64,000 nucleotides of DNA from assembly GCF_003641185.1 (NCBI RefSeq), contig NZ_CP032757.1:1984001-2048000 (forward strand). The letters run 5' to 3'. Below, in pieces: positions 8,053 through 16,017 of this stretch. Positions within the stretch are counted from its first letter, which is position 1. Each line of letters opens with the position of its first letter. The DNA comes from Lactiplantibacillus pentosus. GTDB lineage: Bacteria; Bacillota; Bacilli; Lactobacillales; Lactobacillaceae. Below the pieces are notes generated by a model. The model was not told the origin of the DNA, ran no database searches, and saw only the letters and a list, made by a program, of their open reading frames with translations. A program made the position numbers and the translations under genes.

Positions 8053-8787
8053 TTAAATGGCTTGTTTCGTTGGTCGAATGACCATTTCGTTAACAGCGAC
8101 GGATTCTGGTGCATTAATGGCAAAAGCCACTGCTTGTGCGATATTGACTGGGTCAATTCCCAATTGTTTTTCTATATCGATTTCTGCTTGCTGATGTGTT
8201 TTGTCAGCGATGGACTGATACAGCTCAGTTGCCACGCTCCCTGGAGAAATCAGTGTCGTTCGAATGTTATTCTGATACTGTTCTTGTCGTAAGCCTTCCA
8301 TAATGGCGCGCACCGCAAATTTTGACCCACTGTAAACGACGTGGTCTGGAACAGCGATGTGCCCCGCAACGGAATCAGTCGCCAAGATATGACCATGCTG
8401 CTGTTTGATCATGGTTGGGAGGACCGCCGCAATCCCATTCAGCACACCAGTAACGTTGACATCTAAGATTTGTTGCCATTCATCACGAGCACCCACACTC
8501 ATTGCATTTACCGGCATAATCCCGGCGTTATTATAAAATGCGTCGACCCGCCCGAAGCGATCGAGGGCAGTTTGAACTAACGCTTGGACATCCTCATAGT
8601 TGGTCACATCTACTTGTTGTGGCACAATCGTTGCATTTGGTAACGCCTGCTTGAGTGATTCCAATCGTTCTAATCGGCGCGCACCAATGACTAATTTGGC
8701 GTGCTGCTGTGTCAAAACTTTGACGGTTGCGGCACCGATACCACTGGAAGCACCAGTAATAATAATCACTTTCTCATTTATGCTCAT
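8053..8787 (-). CDS. short-chain dehydrogenase/reductase (SDR, classical)
   Basis: A 244-residue classical SDR that oxidises or reduces an alcohol/carbonyl with NAD(P). TGASSGIGA (residues 11-19) is the cofactor motif, NNAG sits at 86-89, and the catalytic triad is Ser139, Tyr152 and Lys156 in YSGSK. I start at the ATG at 8787, nine bases after GAGAGG. The upstream in-frame ATG (8796) is directly against the SD and unlikely. The gene stands alone on the minus strand. The substrate cannot be predicted. Basic residues after the second strand (ARRLERL) suggest NADP preference, which is an inference. Confidence 0.88.
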   Translation of the reverse strand: MSINEKVIIITGASSGIGAATVKVLTQQHAKLVIGARRLERLESLKQALPNATIVPQQVDVTNYEDVQALVQTALDRFGRVDAFYNNAGIMPVNAMSVGARDEWQQILDVNVTGVLNGIAAVLPTMIKQQHGHILATDSVAGHIAVPDHVVYSGSKFAVRAIMEGLRQEQYQNNIRTTLISPGSVATELYQSIADKTHQQAEIDIEKQLGIDPVNIAQAVAFAINAPESVAVNEMVIRPTKQAI

Positions 8788-8796
8788 CGCTTTCAT

Positions 8797-9548
8797 CCTC
8801 TCTTGTCTGTGAAACGAATATTGACTGACAAATTATCCTAGACTTAAACGACGTCTCATGACGCCAGGTTGGTTGTCCGCTCTGATGATTGCTCGTCAAA
8901 GCCCAATGTTTAACTCACCGATTGCCTATTATCATAACTGCCGGTCTGAATAATGTTAAATACTTATTGAATATGGAATTACCATACTTTTGGCTATACT
9001 TAATGCTAGTCGCTGCCAGCATTTTGCATGGTTTAGCGCCAACCGCAGACAACAAAGCGTCCTCGTATATTAAGTGTAGACAAACAATTTTAGTCCATTT
9101 TAAAGTTTGGACGTTGCGTGCTATCCTAATTATGACCAAGACTCATCAGCGTTTTATGAACAACCACCTGTGATTCATTTTTTGCCCGGCATCACGACAC
9201 CTAAGCCCGAAGATATTGATTATCACGTATTTTCTAATCAAAGACTCACCCAAAGCTCATTTTGTAATAACCATCATAACGATTGTACACAAAAATGTGA
9301 AATACCTTTTTAACATGGCCTTACATTACTTTTGGTTATGGTTAACATCGTGTTGAACACCACGGTCAAATAAGGCACAAAGTACTCCGTCACTTATCTG
9401 GTCAGACTAAAAGTCCCACGTCAAGCTAAGCTTTGGCGTGGAACTTTTAGCATGATGCACATATCCATCAAGATTATTTTAATTCTACCCGTCTACTTCA
9501 GCTGTGCTAATTGACAGCCACTGAACCCGATCAACAAACGGAATTCAT
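8797..9548. other. gene-poor stretch with possible gene remnant
   Basis: No convincing gene in about 750 bp. A 68-codon plus-strand frame at 9107-9313 (TTG start, no SD, TAA just upstream) reads like protein (PPVIHFLPGITTPKPEDIDY), so it may be the tail of a decayed gene. The surrounding frames are broken by stops. The only other structure is the terminator at 9407-9450. Confidence 0.4.
9407..9450 (-). terminator. terminator downstream of the MDR oxidoreductase gene
   Basis: CTAAAAGTCCCACGTCAAG pairs with CTTTGGCGTGGAACTTTTAG. Read on the minus strand it lies about 100 bp after the stop codon at 9549 and ends in a T-rich tract. Confidence 0.65.
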
Positions 9549-10526
9549 TTAGGCCGTCGCCGCATCGTCCATCAACACGATCACCTTACCAAAGCTCCCG
9601 GTCGCTTGTAGGTAGGCGTGCGCGGCTGGCACATCCTTGAACGCAAAGACTCGGGCGGGTTGTACATCGACGTGGTAATCGTGAATAAAATCGAACAACG
9701 CCTGAAGTTTGGCCTCGGAAACATCACCGGACGAGAAGCCGGTCAAATAGCCATTGTTTGGAATATCACTGATTGGATCAAAGGCCGGAATCGTCCAGAC
9801 ACCACCTAACTCACCCGTGACGTTGACGATTCCGCCATCATTCAGATGTTGCAACGAATCTTTGGCGCTAAGTGGCCCAATTAAATCGATAATCTTGTCA
9901 AAATTTCCCGTGGCAGCTGGTAGTTTAGCTGAATCCGGTGCCACGATGACAGCATCAAACCCTGCAGCTAGTAACGCCGACTCTTTGGCAGCCCGTCGCG
10001 TCGTGCCAGTCACGGTCAGCTTCGGATTGAACGCCTTGATCAACTTAAGCGCGGCAATTCCGACCCCACTGGTTGCCGCCCGAATCAAGACGGAATCAGT
10101 TGCTTGTAAGCGTAAACTATTGAAAATACCAAAGGCCGTGTAATACGTTTCCGGCGTCGCCACTAATGATGCTAACGGCAAGTCCGTTTGAATCGGATAA
10201 ACCTGACTGTTGGGGAGTAAGACGTATTCGGCGTAACTGCCATCGTACGCACGCCCCATCTCTCCCATAATAGAGACGACGCGTTGCCCTGGCGTCAACT
10301 GGTCGGGCGCACTGGTCTCATCCACAACACCCACGACTTCGATACCTAAAATCCGCGGCAACTGCACACTGGGTGACTTGCCCTCGCGCGTAAAAATTTC
10401 AGAATGATTAATACCAAAACCTAATACTCTGACCCGGGTCCACCCTGGTTTAACAACTGGCTTCGAAACGGTCGTCAGTTCAAGCGCTTCGGGACCACCT
10501 GGATGATTAACAACGTATGCTTGCAT
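9549..10526 (-). CDS. zinc-independent MDR-family NAD(P)-dependent oxidoreductase (quinone reductase-like)
   Basis: A 325-residue medium-chain dehydrogenase/reductase. The N-terminal GroES-like domain (KPGWTRVRVLGFGINHSEIFTREG, LGIEVVGVVDE) is followed by a Rossmann domain with ATSGVGIAALKLIKAF near residue 150. The zinc-ligand Cys/His cluster of alcohol dehydrogenases is absent, so it belongs with quinone oxidoreductase-like members that reduce quinones or enals with NADPH. ATG at 10526 follows AAAGGAG. A second MDR enzyme of the same class is encoded at 30145. It is probably monocistronic, with its terminator at 9407-9450. Confidence 0.85.
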   Translation of the reverse strand: MQAYVVNHPGGPEALELTTVSKPVVKPGWTRVRVLGFGINHSEIFTREGKSPSVQLPRILGIEVVGVVDETSAPDQLTPGQRVVSIMGEMGRAYDGSYAEYVLLPNSQVYPIQTDLPLASLVATPETYYTAFGIFNSLRLQATDSVLIRAATSGVGIAALKLIKAFNPKLTVTGTTRRAAKESALLAAGFDAVIVAPDSAKLPAATGNFDKIIDLIGPLSAKDSLQHLNDGGIVNVTGELGGVWTIPAFDPISDIPNNGYLTGFSSGDVSEAKLQALFDFIHDYHVDVQPARVFAFKDVPAAHAYLQATGSFGKVIVLMDDAATA

Positions 10527-10562
10527 GATAAGATTGCTCCTTTTTTGTTATTCTACTCACTA

Positions 10563-12083
10563 CTATTTTAATAAATGGTGCGCTTTAAGATAGTGTTTGG
10601 CAACTGTTGCTGCTTTCTGATGTTGGACCGTTACTTGATAATTCATCGTTTGCATATCAGTTGTCGATATCCTGCCCGCTAATTTTTTCAATGATCGAAC
10701 GATTTGCGGGTGCTGGGTCATAAAGCGCTTGGTCATCAATGGTGCACCTTGATATGGTGGGAAGAAATGCTTGTTATCCGTCAATAATACCAGGTGATAC
10801 TTCTTAATTTGCGGATCAGTCGTATAGGCATCCGTCACGTCAACTTTACCCTTGGCAAGTGCTTCGTAGCGCAAGGCTGGCTCCATTGTTCGAACCGATT
10901 TAAAGTTAAGACCGTATGTCTTTTGTAGTCCCGGATACCCATCAGATTGTTGATAGAAGTCAGGGTCAAACGCGGCCCTCAATTGTGGGTAGCGTTTTAG
11001 GTCCGCATAAGTCCGCAAATGATATTTTCTAGCAGTGGCCTGCGTCACCGTAATCCCATAGCCATTTTGATAACGCATCGGCTTTAAATAAGCCATTTGA
11101 TACTGTTTTAATAACGCTTGCTTAGCGGTCTGATAAGTCACATTTGGATCAGCGTTCAACTTAGTGTGTCCTTGGACCAAGGACTGGAGCACCGTACCGG
11201 TGAATTCTGGATAAATATCGATTTTATGGCTCTGCAATGCCTTAAATAAAAAGCTGGTCCCACCGAAATTTGATTTGAGTGTCACCTTGACGTTCGGATT
11301 ATCTTGCTCGATTAAATCCTTGTACATATTGATTAGAATCTCAGGCTCACCACCCATTTTACCAGCAATCACCACATTTTCTACTTTTGGCGTCATCAGC
11401 TTTTTAACACCGACACCACCAGCGATGATCATGGCCAACGCCATAATACCAATAATCGTATGTTTCACTGGAACTCGGACCAAAATCCGAATCAACGCAC
11501 TCGCAACTAACGCCAGTACCGCAGATAGGACGGCACCAACAATTAACGCATTATTATTGTTAGTCTGAATTCCTAAGATAATGTACGTTCCCAGTCCACC
11601 ACCACCAATTAAAGCAGCCAAAGTTGCGGTCCCAATGACCATCACAACTGCAATCCGGATGCCCGAAATAATCATCGGCATGGCCAATGGAAATTGAACT
11701 TTAAATAATTTAAATCGTTTTGAAACCCCAAAAGCATCCGCCGCTTCGATCAATAACGGATCGATATTGGTCAGTCCGGCATAAGTATTCTGGAACGCCG
11801 GCATAATGGCGTATAACACTAGGGCAATAATCGCTGGTACGGTTCCAATCCCAACAAACGGAATTAGAATACCTAAAATCGCCAGACTGGGAATTGTTTG
11901 AATGACACCAGTCACTTGTAACATTAATTCTCCCAGCTTACGATGATTTAGCGAGACTGCAGCCAGCGGAATCGCAATAACAACGGTGATTAATATTGCA
12001 ATCACTGACAATTCGATATGTTGGCCTAGCGCACTCACAATTGCAGATTGATTTTTGGTCAAATAGCTCATTAAAGCACTCAT
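10563..12083 (-). CDS. quaternary-amine ABC importer, fused permease and substrate-binding protein (OpuC/Cho type)
   Basis: A 506-residue fusion. Residues 1 to about 215 form a five- or six-TM permease with the EAA loop EAADAFGVSKRFKLFKVQFPLAMP, and about 235-506 form an OpuAC/ProX-like ligand-binding domain (GGEPEILINMYKDLIEQDNPNVKV, GTSFLFKALQSHKIDIYPEFTGTV). This fused layout is typical of lactobacillar glycine betaine/carnitine/choline uptake systems. Its start overlaps the ATPase gene by 4 bp, so the two make one operon. The exact substrate (osmolyte, or a thiol as for EgtU-type proteins) cannot be told from sequence. No transmembrane segment seems lost. Confidence 0.9.
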   Translation of the reverse strand: MSALMSYLTKNQSAIVSALGQHIELSVIAILITVVIAIPLAAVSLNHRKLGELMLQVTGVIQTIPSLAILGILIPFVGIGTVPAIIALVLYAIMPAFQNTYAGLTNIDPLLIEAADAFGVSKRFKLFKVQFPLAMPMIISGIRIAVVMVIGTATLAALIGGGGLGTYIILGIQTNNNNALIVGAVLSAVLALVASALIRILVRVPVKHTIIGIMALAMIIAGGVGVKKLMTPKVENVVIAGKMGGEPEILINMYKDLIEQDNPNVKVTLKSNFGGTSFLFKALQSHKIDIYPEFTGTVLQSLVQGHTKLNADPNVTYQTAKQALLKQYQMAYLKPMRYQNGYGITVTQATARKYHLRTYADLKRYPQLRAAFDPDFYQQSDGYPGLQKTYGLNFKSVRTMEPALRYEALAKGKVDVTDAYTTDPQIKKYHLVLLTDNKHFFPPYQGAPLMTKRFMTQHPQIVRSLKKLAGRISTTDMQTMNYQVTVQHQKAATVAKHYLKAHHLLK

Positions 12084-13030
12084 TTAGCTTGGCCTCCCAA
12101 CTGGATGGTTGCCATGTATTGCATCAAATCTTGTGGCGCCAAAACTTTGCCGTCAACGCGAATCAAGGCGCGTGGCTTTTTCGCTAAAATTGCCGCCCAC
12201 GTTGAAAGCGTGTCTGTTCGTTTCAATTCAATCGCTTCATTTGAGGTTTCACTTGAGGTAGCTGTTCCAAGGTGGGCAGTTAAAACGGCCTGCAGATAAA
12301 GCTTGGTATTCACCTCACCAGCAAAGAAATTAGCCACAAATTTATTTTGCGGCATCGTTAAAATCTCAGCGGGCGTGCCCACTTGCTGTAACTCACCATT
12401 ATGAATCACGGCCATTCGGTCAGCTAGCTTAATGGCTTCCTGCATATCATGGGTCACAAATACAAATGTCGTTTCAAGCCGTTGATGGAGCGTCAATACC
12501 AATTCCTGTAACTGGCGCTTAGAAATCGGGTCAAGCGCACTAAACGGTTCATCCATTAATACGATCAATGGGTCAGCTGCCAAGGCCCGAACAATTCCAA
12601 CCCGCTGTGCTTCACCACCTGATAGCTCACTAGGATGGCGTTCTGCAAACTTTTGTGGGGCCAGTCCAACCAATTGTAATAATGCGTTCACCCGCTCATG
12701 TTGTTTTTTGATTGGCCAGCCGAGAACGGCCAACGAGATGGCCGCATTCTCAAAGACCGTCATATTTGGAAAGAGTGCTCCAGATTGTAAAACATAACCA
12801 ATCGTCCGTCTCAGTGTCTTAACCTCAACATCATTGACTTTTTGATCATCAATACGTACCTCTCCACTTGTTGGCTCGTTTAATCGATTGATCATCTTTA
12901 ATAAGGTCGTCTTACCTGATCCTGAAGGGCCGACTAACACAAATAGCTCCCGACTATTAATGGTCAAATTAACCCGCTGCAGTGCAACGGATTGTGCATA
13001 GGTCTTAGTGACTTGCTTAAACGTAATCAT
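12080..13030 (-). CDS. quaternary-amine ABC importer ATP-binding subunit
   Basis: A 316-residue ATPase that powers the importer encoded immediately downstream. Walker A GPSGSGKT is at 34-41, the Q-loop region is YVLQSGALFPNMTV, the signature is LSGGEAQR, Walker B is LIVLMDEPFSALD and the H-loop is VTHDMQEA. The C-terminal 85 residues are too short for the usual tandem CBS pair of OpuCA/OpuAA sensors, with only a CBS-like stub (RALIRVDGKV). Ionic-strength gating through CBS domains may therefore be missing, which is an inference. It is the first gene of the two-gene operon and is divergent from an HxlR regulator. Confidence 0.9.
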   Translation of the reverse strand: MITFKQVTKTYAQSVALQRVNLTINSRELFVLVGPSGSGKTTLLKMINRLNEPTSGEVRIDDQKVNDVEVKTLRRTIGYVLQSGALFPNMTVFENAAISLAVLGWPIKKQHERVNALLQLVGLAPQKFAERHPSELSGGEAQRVGIVRALAADPLIVLMDEPFSALDPISKRQLQELVLTLHQRLETTFVFVTHDMQEAIKLADRMAVIHNGELQQVGTPAEILTMPQNKFVANFFAGEVNTKLYLQAVLTAHLGTATSSETSNEAIELKRTDTLSTWAAILAKKPRALIRVDGKVLAPQDLMQYMATIQLGGQAK

Positions 13031-13109
13031 GAATTCTCCCTACCTTCTGTCTTTGCCGACAAGTGCCCTCGCATTCGAGCTCAACGCCTGTTTCCGTGCG
13101 TGGTATCAG

Positions 13110-13196
13110 TTGTCTTTTTGAACAATAATCACTATAATAGCAATACGCACAAAAAGTAAGTAGGCACTTTTAAGTTCGACACATACTTTTAGTAAG
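13110..13196 (+). promoter_or_regulatory. promoter and HxlR-type operators upstream of the HxlR gene
   Basis: TTGTCT (13110) and TATAAT (13133) are 17 bases apart. Just downstream are two dyads: AAAAGT-N8-ACTTTT around 13152-13171, containing GTAAGTA, and TACT-TTT-AGTA at 13184-13194. GTAC/AGTA-type dyads are typical binding sites of HxlR/YodB regulators. The position after the -10 suggests autorepression. Confidence 0.6.
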
Positions 13197-13224
13197 AATT
13201 AATCAATGAAAGGGATCACGACCA

Positions 13225-13599
13225 ATGTCTTCAAGAAAATTATTAGAACAAAATGGAATCTGTCCGGTTGCCACAACGATTGATTTACTCAGTAGCAAGT
13301 GGAAAGTGCTCATCATGCGAGATTTACTGAAGGGAACTCGGCGCTATTCCGAATTACGGACAAGCGTTGCTGGAATCAGTCAAAAAATGCTCACGCAAAG
13401 TTTACGGGAGATGACCGATGACGGCTTGGTCATTCGAAAAGCGTTCCCCGTCATCCCACCCAAAGTCGAGTATCACCTCTCCGAATTAGGTGAAAGCATG
13501 CGCCCAATCATTAATTCAATGGCCGATTGGGGCAGCGACTATTTGGACCACCATCCCGAGAAACGACGAGTCACCATGCAACCCACTCCGGCGCAATAA
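13225..13599 (+). CDS. HxlR-family winged-helix transcriptional regulator
   Basis: A 124-residue single-domain HxlR/DUF24 regulator. Cys13 in NGICPVATTIDLLSSKWKVLIMRDLL is the conserved N-terminal cysteine that senses electrophiles or hypochlorite in several family members. The winged helix spans about residues 25-95 (RYSELRTSVAGISQKMLTQSLREMTDDGLV). It is divergent from the quaternary-amine importer, so it may control that operon as well as itself through the dyads in the shared region. A strong bidirectional terminator follows. The signal it senses is unknown. Confidence 0.88.
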   Translation: MSSRKLLEQNGICPVATTIDLLSSKWKVLIMRDLLKGTRRYSELRTSVAGISQKMLTQSLREMTDDGLVIRKAFPVIPPKVEYHLSELGESMRPIINSMADWGSDYLDHHPEKRRVTMQPTPAQ

Positions 13600-13614
13600 A
13601 AATCCGTTGGACGC

Positions 13615-13662
13615 AAAAAGACGAACGGCGCTAGTTCTAAGCTAGCTGCGTTCGTCTTTTTA
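13615..13662 (+). terminator. terminator after the HxlR gene
   Basis: AAAAAGACGAACGgcGCTAG pairs with CTAGctGCGTTCGTCTTTTT around a seven-base loop. The A and T runs on both flanks make it bidirectional, so it could also end the minus-strand MFS transcript. Confidence 0.88.
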
Positions 13663-13801
13663 AGGGCTCTAGAATAGCTGTTACTTGGCGTGACTGCTGA
13701 TTTTCGCAACTGTGTCGCAGTCAGTCCGTAGCAATTTAATGACTGCTAAATAACTGACTAATCCAGTTATCCAGCTGCAACTCACACAGCACACTAATCA
13801 A

Positions 13802-15202
13802 CTAATTTTGAGTCGCCGGATGTTGTCGTGCCTTCATTGCTCTGCTGATTACCACTAATTCAATCAGCACGAGTACAAACAAGATGCCCAAAGCCATCGT
13901 TGACCCGAGTGCCGTCCGGTGGGCAGTCGTTCCAGTTGCCTGTGCTTGAACTAAGGTAATCACCGCTGAAACTACGGAAGTCCCAATGGCGCCAGCAAAC
14001 TGTTGCATCGTATTGAACACGGCATTGCCATCCGCCTGCTGTGATAGCTCCAGCTGTTGGAGGCCGCTGGTCATTGTATTCCCCATGGTTAGCCCGATGC
14101 CGACCATCAGGATAATGTAAATACCTAAGATTAAGCCACCGGTGAGTCGCATGCCCAAAATCGCAAATAGTGCCATCGCAATCACCAGGATGGTCGACCC
14201 CGTCAGCACTGGTTTGGCCGCACCAAAGTGGTCGAGAATTTGACCACCTAAAGGCGCAAAAATTGCCCCAATGGCGGCACCTGGTAAGACAAATAACCCC
14301 GCCAACAGTGCACTCTGACCATTCACCAATTGGATGTAGTTCGGTAAAATAAAGGCTAAGCCCAACGCACAAATTTGAACTAAGAAATAGGCCAGTAAAT
14401 GCCCGTCATAAGATGATGACTGAAAAATTTTAAGGCTAATTAATGGTTGGTCAGTGTGCTGGGTGCGCATGATGAAGCCCACTAACCCGACCAGTCCAAC
14501 GATGAGCCAGGCCACAAACGACCACGGTTGCGTTGTCACCGTTGAAAGTTTGCTAAATCCAATCGTAAACCCGACGAACAGTAGCACGATCATCAACCAC
14601 CCGAGGACATCAAACCGGGCCTTAGTGGTTGGCTCTGCCTGGCGAATCGCGTAGATTCCTAATATTAACGACACAATGAGGACTGGAATCAAGAAAATAA
14701 AAATCCAGTGCCAGTCCATGCTGTTGACGATGATGCCACCAAAGGTCGGTCCTAACGCCGGTGCAATCGCCGTAATCAGCGTCCCGATCCCCATCAACGT
14801 GCCCTTCTGATTGGCAGGTGCCCAATCGATGATAATATTGAACATCAATGGTAACGCAATCCCTGTGCCACAACCTTGAATGATGCGGCCAATCACCAGT
14901 AGTGGAAAATTAGTCGCAACGGCATCCACGACCAGACCGGCAATAAACAATAGATTGGCCGTTACGAACAGCGTTTTTGTCTTGAACCGCCGTTTCAAAA
15001 ACGCCGAAATCGGCACAATCGTTGCCACAATCAGCAAATACGCCGTCGTCATCCATTGGACGGTGGCAGTATTAATGGCAAACGTCCGCATTAATTTGGG
15101 AAACGTGATATTCATCGCCGTTTCGACAATCACCCCGCAAAAAGACAAGAGTCCCGCAGCAATGATTGCCAAAATCAGCTTCAAATCAACTCGCTTTGAC
15201 AT
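13802..15202 (-). CDS. MFS multidrug exporter, DHA2 (EmrB/QacA) family
   Basis: A 466-residue protein with the 14 hydrophobic segments expected of drug:proton antiporters of the DHA2 group. Family motifs visible include TVQWMTTAYLL in the first TM region, RFKTKTLFVTANLL after TM2, GRIIQGCGTGIALPL in TM4 and the antiporter motif C region ALGPTFGGIIV. ATG at 15202 lies ten bases after AAGGAG. It is divergently transcribed from a MarR gene, and two near-identical dyads lie in the shared 165-bp region, the classical layout for a repressor-controlled efflux pump. The substrates are unknown. Confidence 0.9.
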   Translation of the reverse strand: MSKRVDLKLILAIIAAGLLSFCGVIVETAMNITFPKLMRTFAINTATVQWMTTAYLLIVATIVPISAFLKRRFKTKTLFVTANLLFIAGLVVDAVATNFPLLVIGRIIQGCGTGIALPLMFNIIIDWAPANQKGTLMGIGTLITAIAPALGPTFGGIIVNSMDWHWIFIFLIPVLIVSLILGIYAIRQAEPTTKARFDVLGWLMIVLLFVGFTIGFSKLSTVTTQPWSFVAWLIVGLVGLVGFIMRTQHTDQPLISLKIFQSSSYDGHLLAYFLVQICALGLAFILPNYIQLVNGQSALLAGLFVLPGAAIGAIFAPLGGQILDHFGAAKPVLTGSTILVIAMALFAILGMRLTGGLILGIYIILMVGIGLTMGNTMTSGLQQLELSQQADGNAVFNTMQQFAGAIGTSVVSAVITLVQAQATGTTAHRTALGSTMALGILFVLVLIELVVISRAMKARQHPATQN

Positions 15203-15225
15203 GCATAATTCAACTCCTTAGCTTA

Positions 15226-15243
15226 TAGTTCGGTTTCGAACTA
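15226..15243. promoter_or_regulatory. MarR operator 1 (MFS side)
   Basis: Perfect palindrome TAGTTCG-GTTT-CGAACTA centred 23-41 bp upstream of the MFS start codon. The same half-site GAAC/GTTC recurs at 15324-15342. It is likely bound by the MarR protein encoded divergently. Confidence 0.7.
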
Positions 15244-15289
15244 TTCACCATTCTAACACACTGAATTGAAGTGTCTAGTGATAAATCAA

Positions 15290-15342
15290 TTGACATCACA
15301 GCTGATAGTCCATATAATGCAAATTAGTTCTAATACGAACGA
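15290..15342 (+). promoter_or_regulatory. consensus promoter and MarR operator 2 (marR side)
   Basis: TTGACA (15290-15295), 17 bases, TATAAT (15313-15318): a perfect sigma-A promoter. TTAGTTC-TAATAC-GAACGA at 15324-15342 covers the transcription start region and resembles the palindrome at 15226, implying autorepression by the MarR protein. Confidence 0.8.
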
Positions 15343-15367
15343 TACACACAATAAGGAGCAATCTCGT

Positions 15368-15814
15368 ATGGAAGATTCTTTAGGTGTCATGATCAAAAAA
15401 GCCCATAACGCCCTCTCACGCGACTCAGACCACTACGCCAAAACACTCGGGCTGACTGGCATGCAAATCAGCGTCATTAATTTCATCGCCAACAATGAAC
15501 AACATCACGATCTTTTTCAACGTGATCTGGAATTGGAATTCAACATCCGTAAAGCAACTTGTTCCAGTCTCGTCAGTAAAATGGTCGCGGATGATCTACT
15601 CGTCCGCGCGCCCGTGAAAGACGACGGCCGTTACAAGCGACTACTATTAACGCCCAAAGCACGCCAACTTGCGACTCAAATTGAAGCCTTTTTTGAAGCT
15701 AGTGAGCAACGGATGGCCACCATTTTGGGCGCAGAGACCCACCTGACTTATGAAGGTTTGCGCCAAATCGCCGTAGCGTTCACAACGCCGACACGGGCAC
15801 CGGAAAGTTGGTAG
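15368..15814 (+). CDS. MarR-family transcriptional regulator
   Basis: A 148-residue winged-helix repressor of the MarR type. The start is the ATG at 15368, nine bases after AAGGAG. The longer open frame from 15266 would run through the promoter and operator and is rejected. The HTH and wing are FQRDLELEFNIRKATCSSLVSKMVADDLLVRAPVKDDGRYKRLLLT (about residues 52-97). It is expected to bind the two dyads at 15226 and 15324 and repress both itself and the divergent MFS pump until a ligand releases it. Confidence 0.9.
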   Translation: MEDSLGVMIKKAHNALSRDSDHYAKTLGLTGMQISVINFIANNEQHHDLFQRDLELEFNIRKATCSSLVSKMVADDLLVRAPVKDDGRYKRLLLTPKARQLATQIEAFFEASEQRMATILGAETHLTYEGLRQIAVAFTTPTRAPESW

Positions 15815-15929
15815 TATCTTTTCTGGAATCTGTGCGATATTGTTCGGTGGCTCGATTGAACCGTGAAGCCGGCTCAGCAAAAGCTAAGCTATATACCCGC
15901 CAGATCCGTGTGCACAACTAGTCAATTTT

Positions 15930-15976
15930 AAAAGCGTGGCCAACCGGAAAATGAATCCGATTGGCCACGCTTTTTT
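15930..15976. terminator. bidirectional terminator between convergent genes
   Basis: AAAAGCGTGGCCAAcCGGA pairs with TCCGatTGGCCACGCTTTTTT. It lies between the plus-strand marR gene and the minus-strand tannase-like gene and serves both. Confidence 0.9.
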
Positions 15977-16017
15977 AGCACCCCGAATCTTAAAGTTCGA
16001 GCGCAATTTGATTGTAC

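Noticed and set aside
8889..9173. Two overlapping opposite-strand frames (plus 8889-9173, minus 8915-9139)
   Set aside because: No SD, odd composition and mutual overlap on opposite strands; they look like chance frames in an AT-rich gap.
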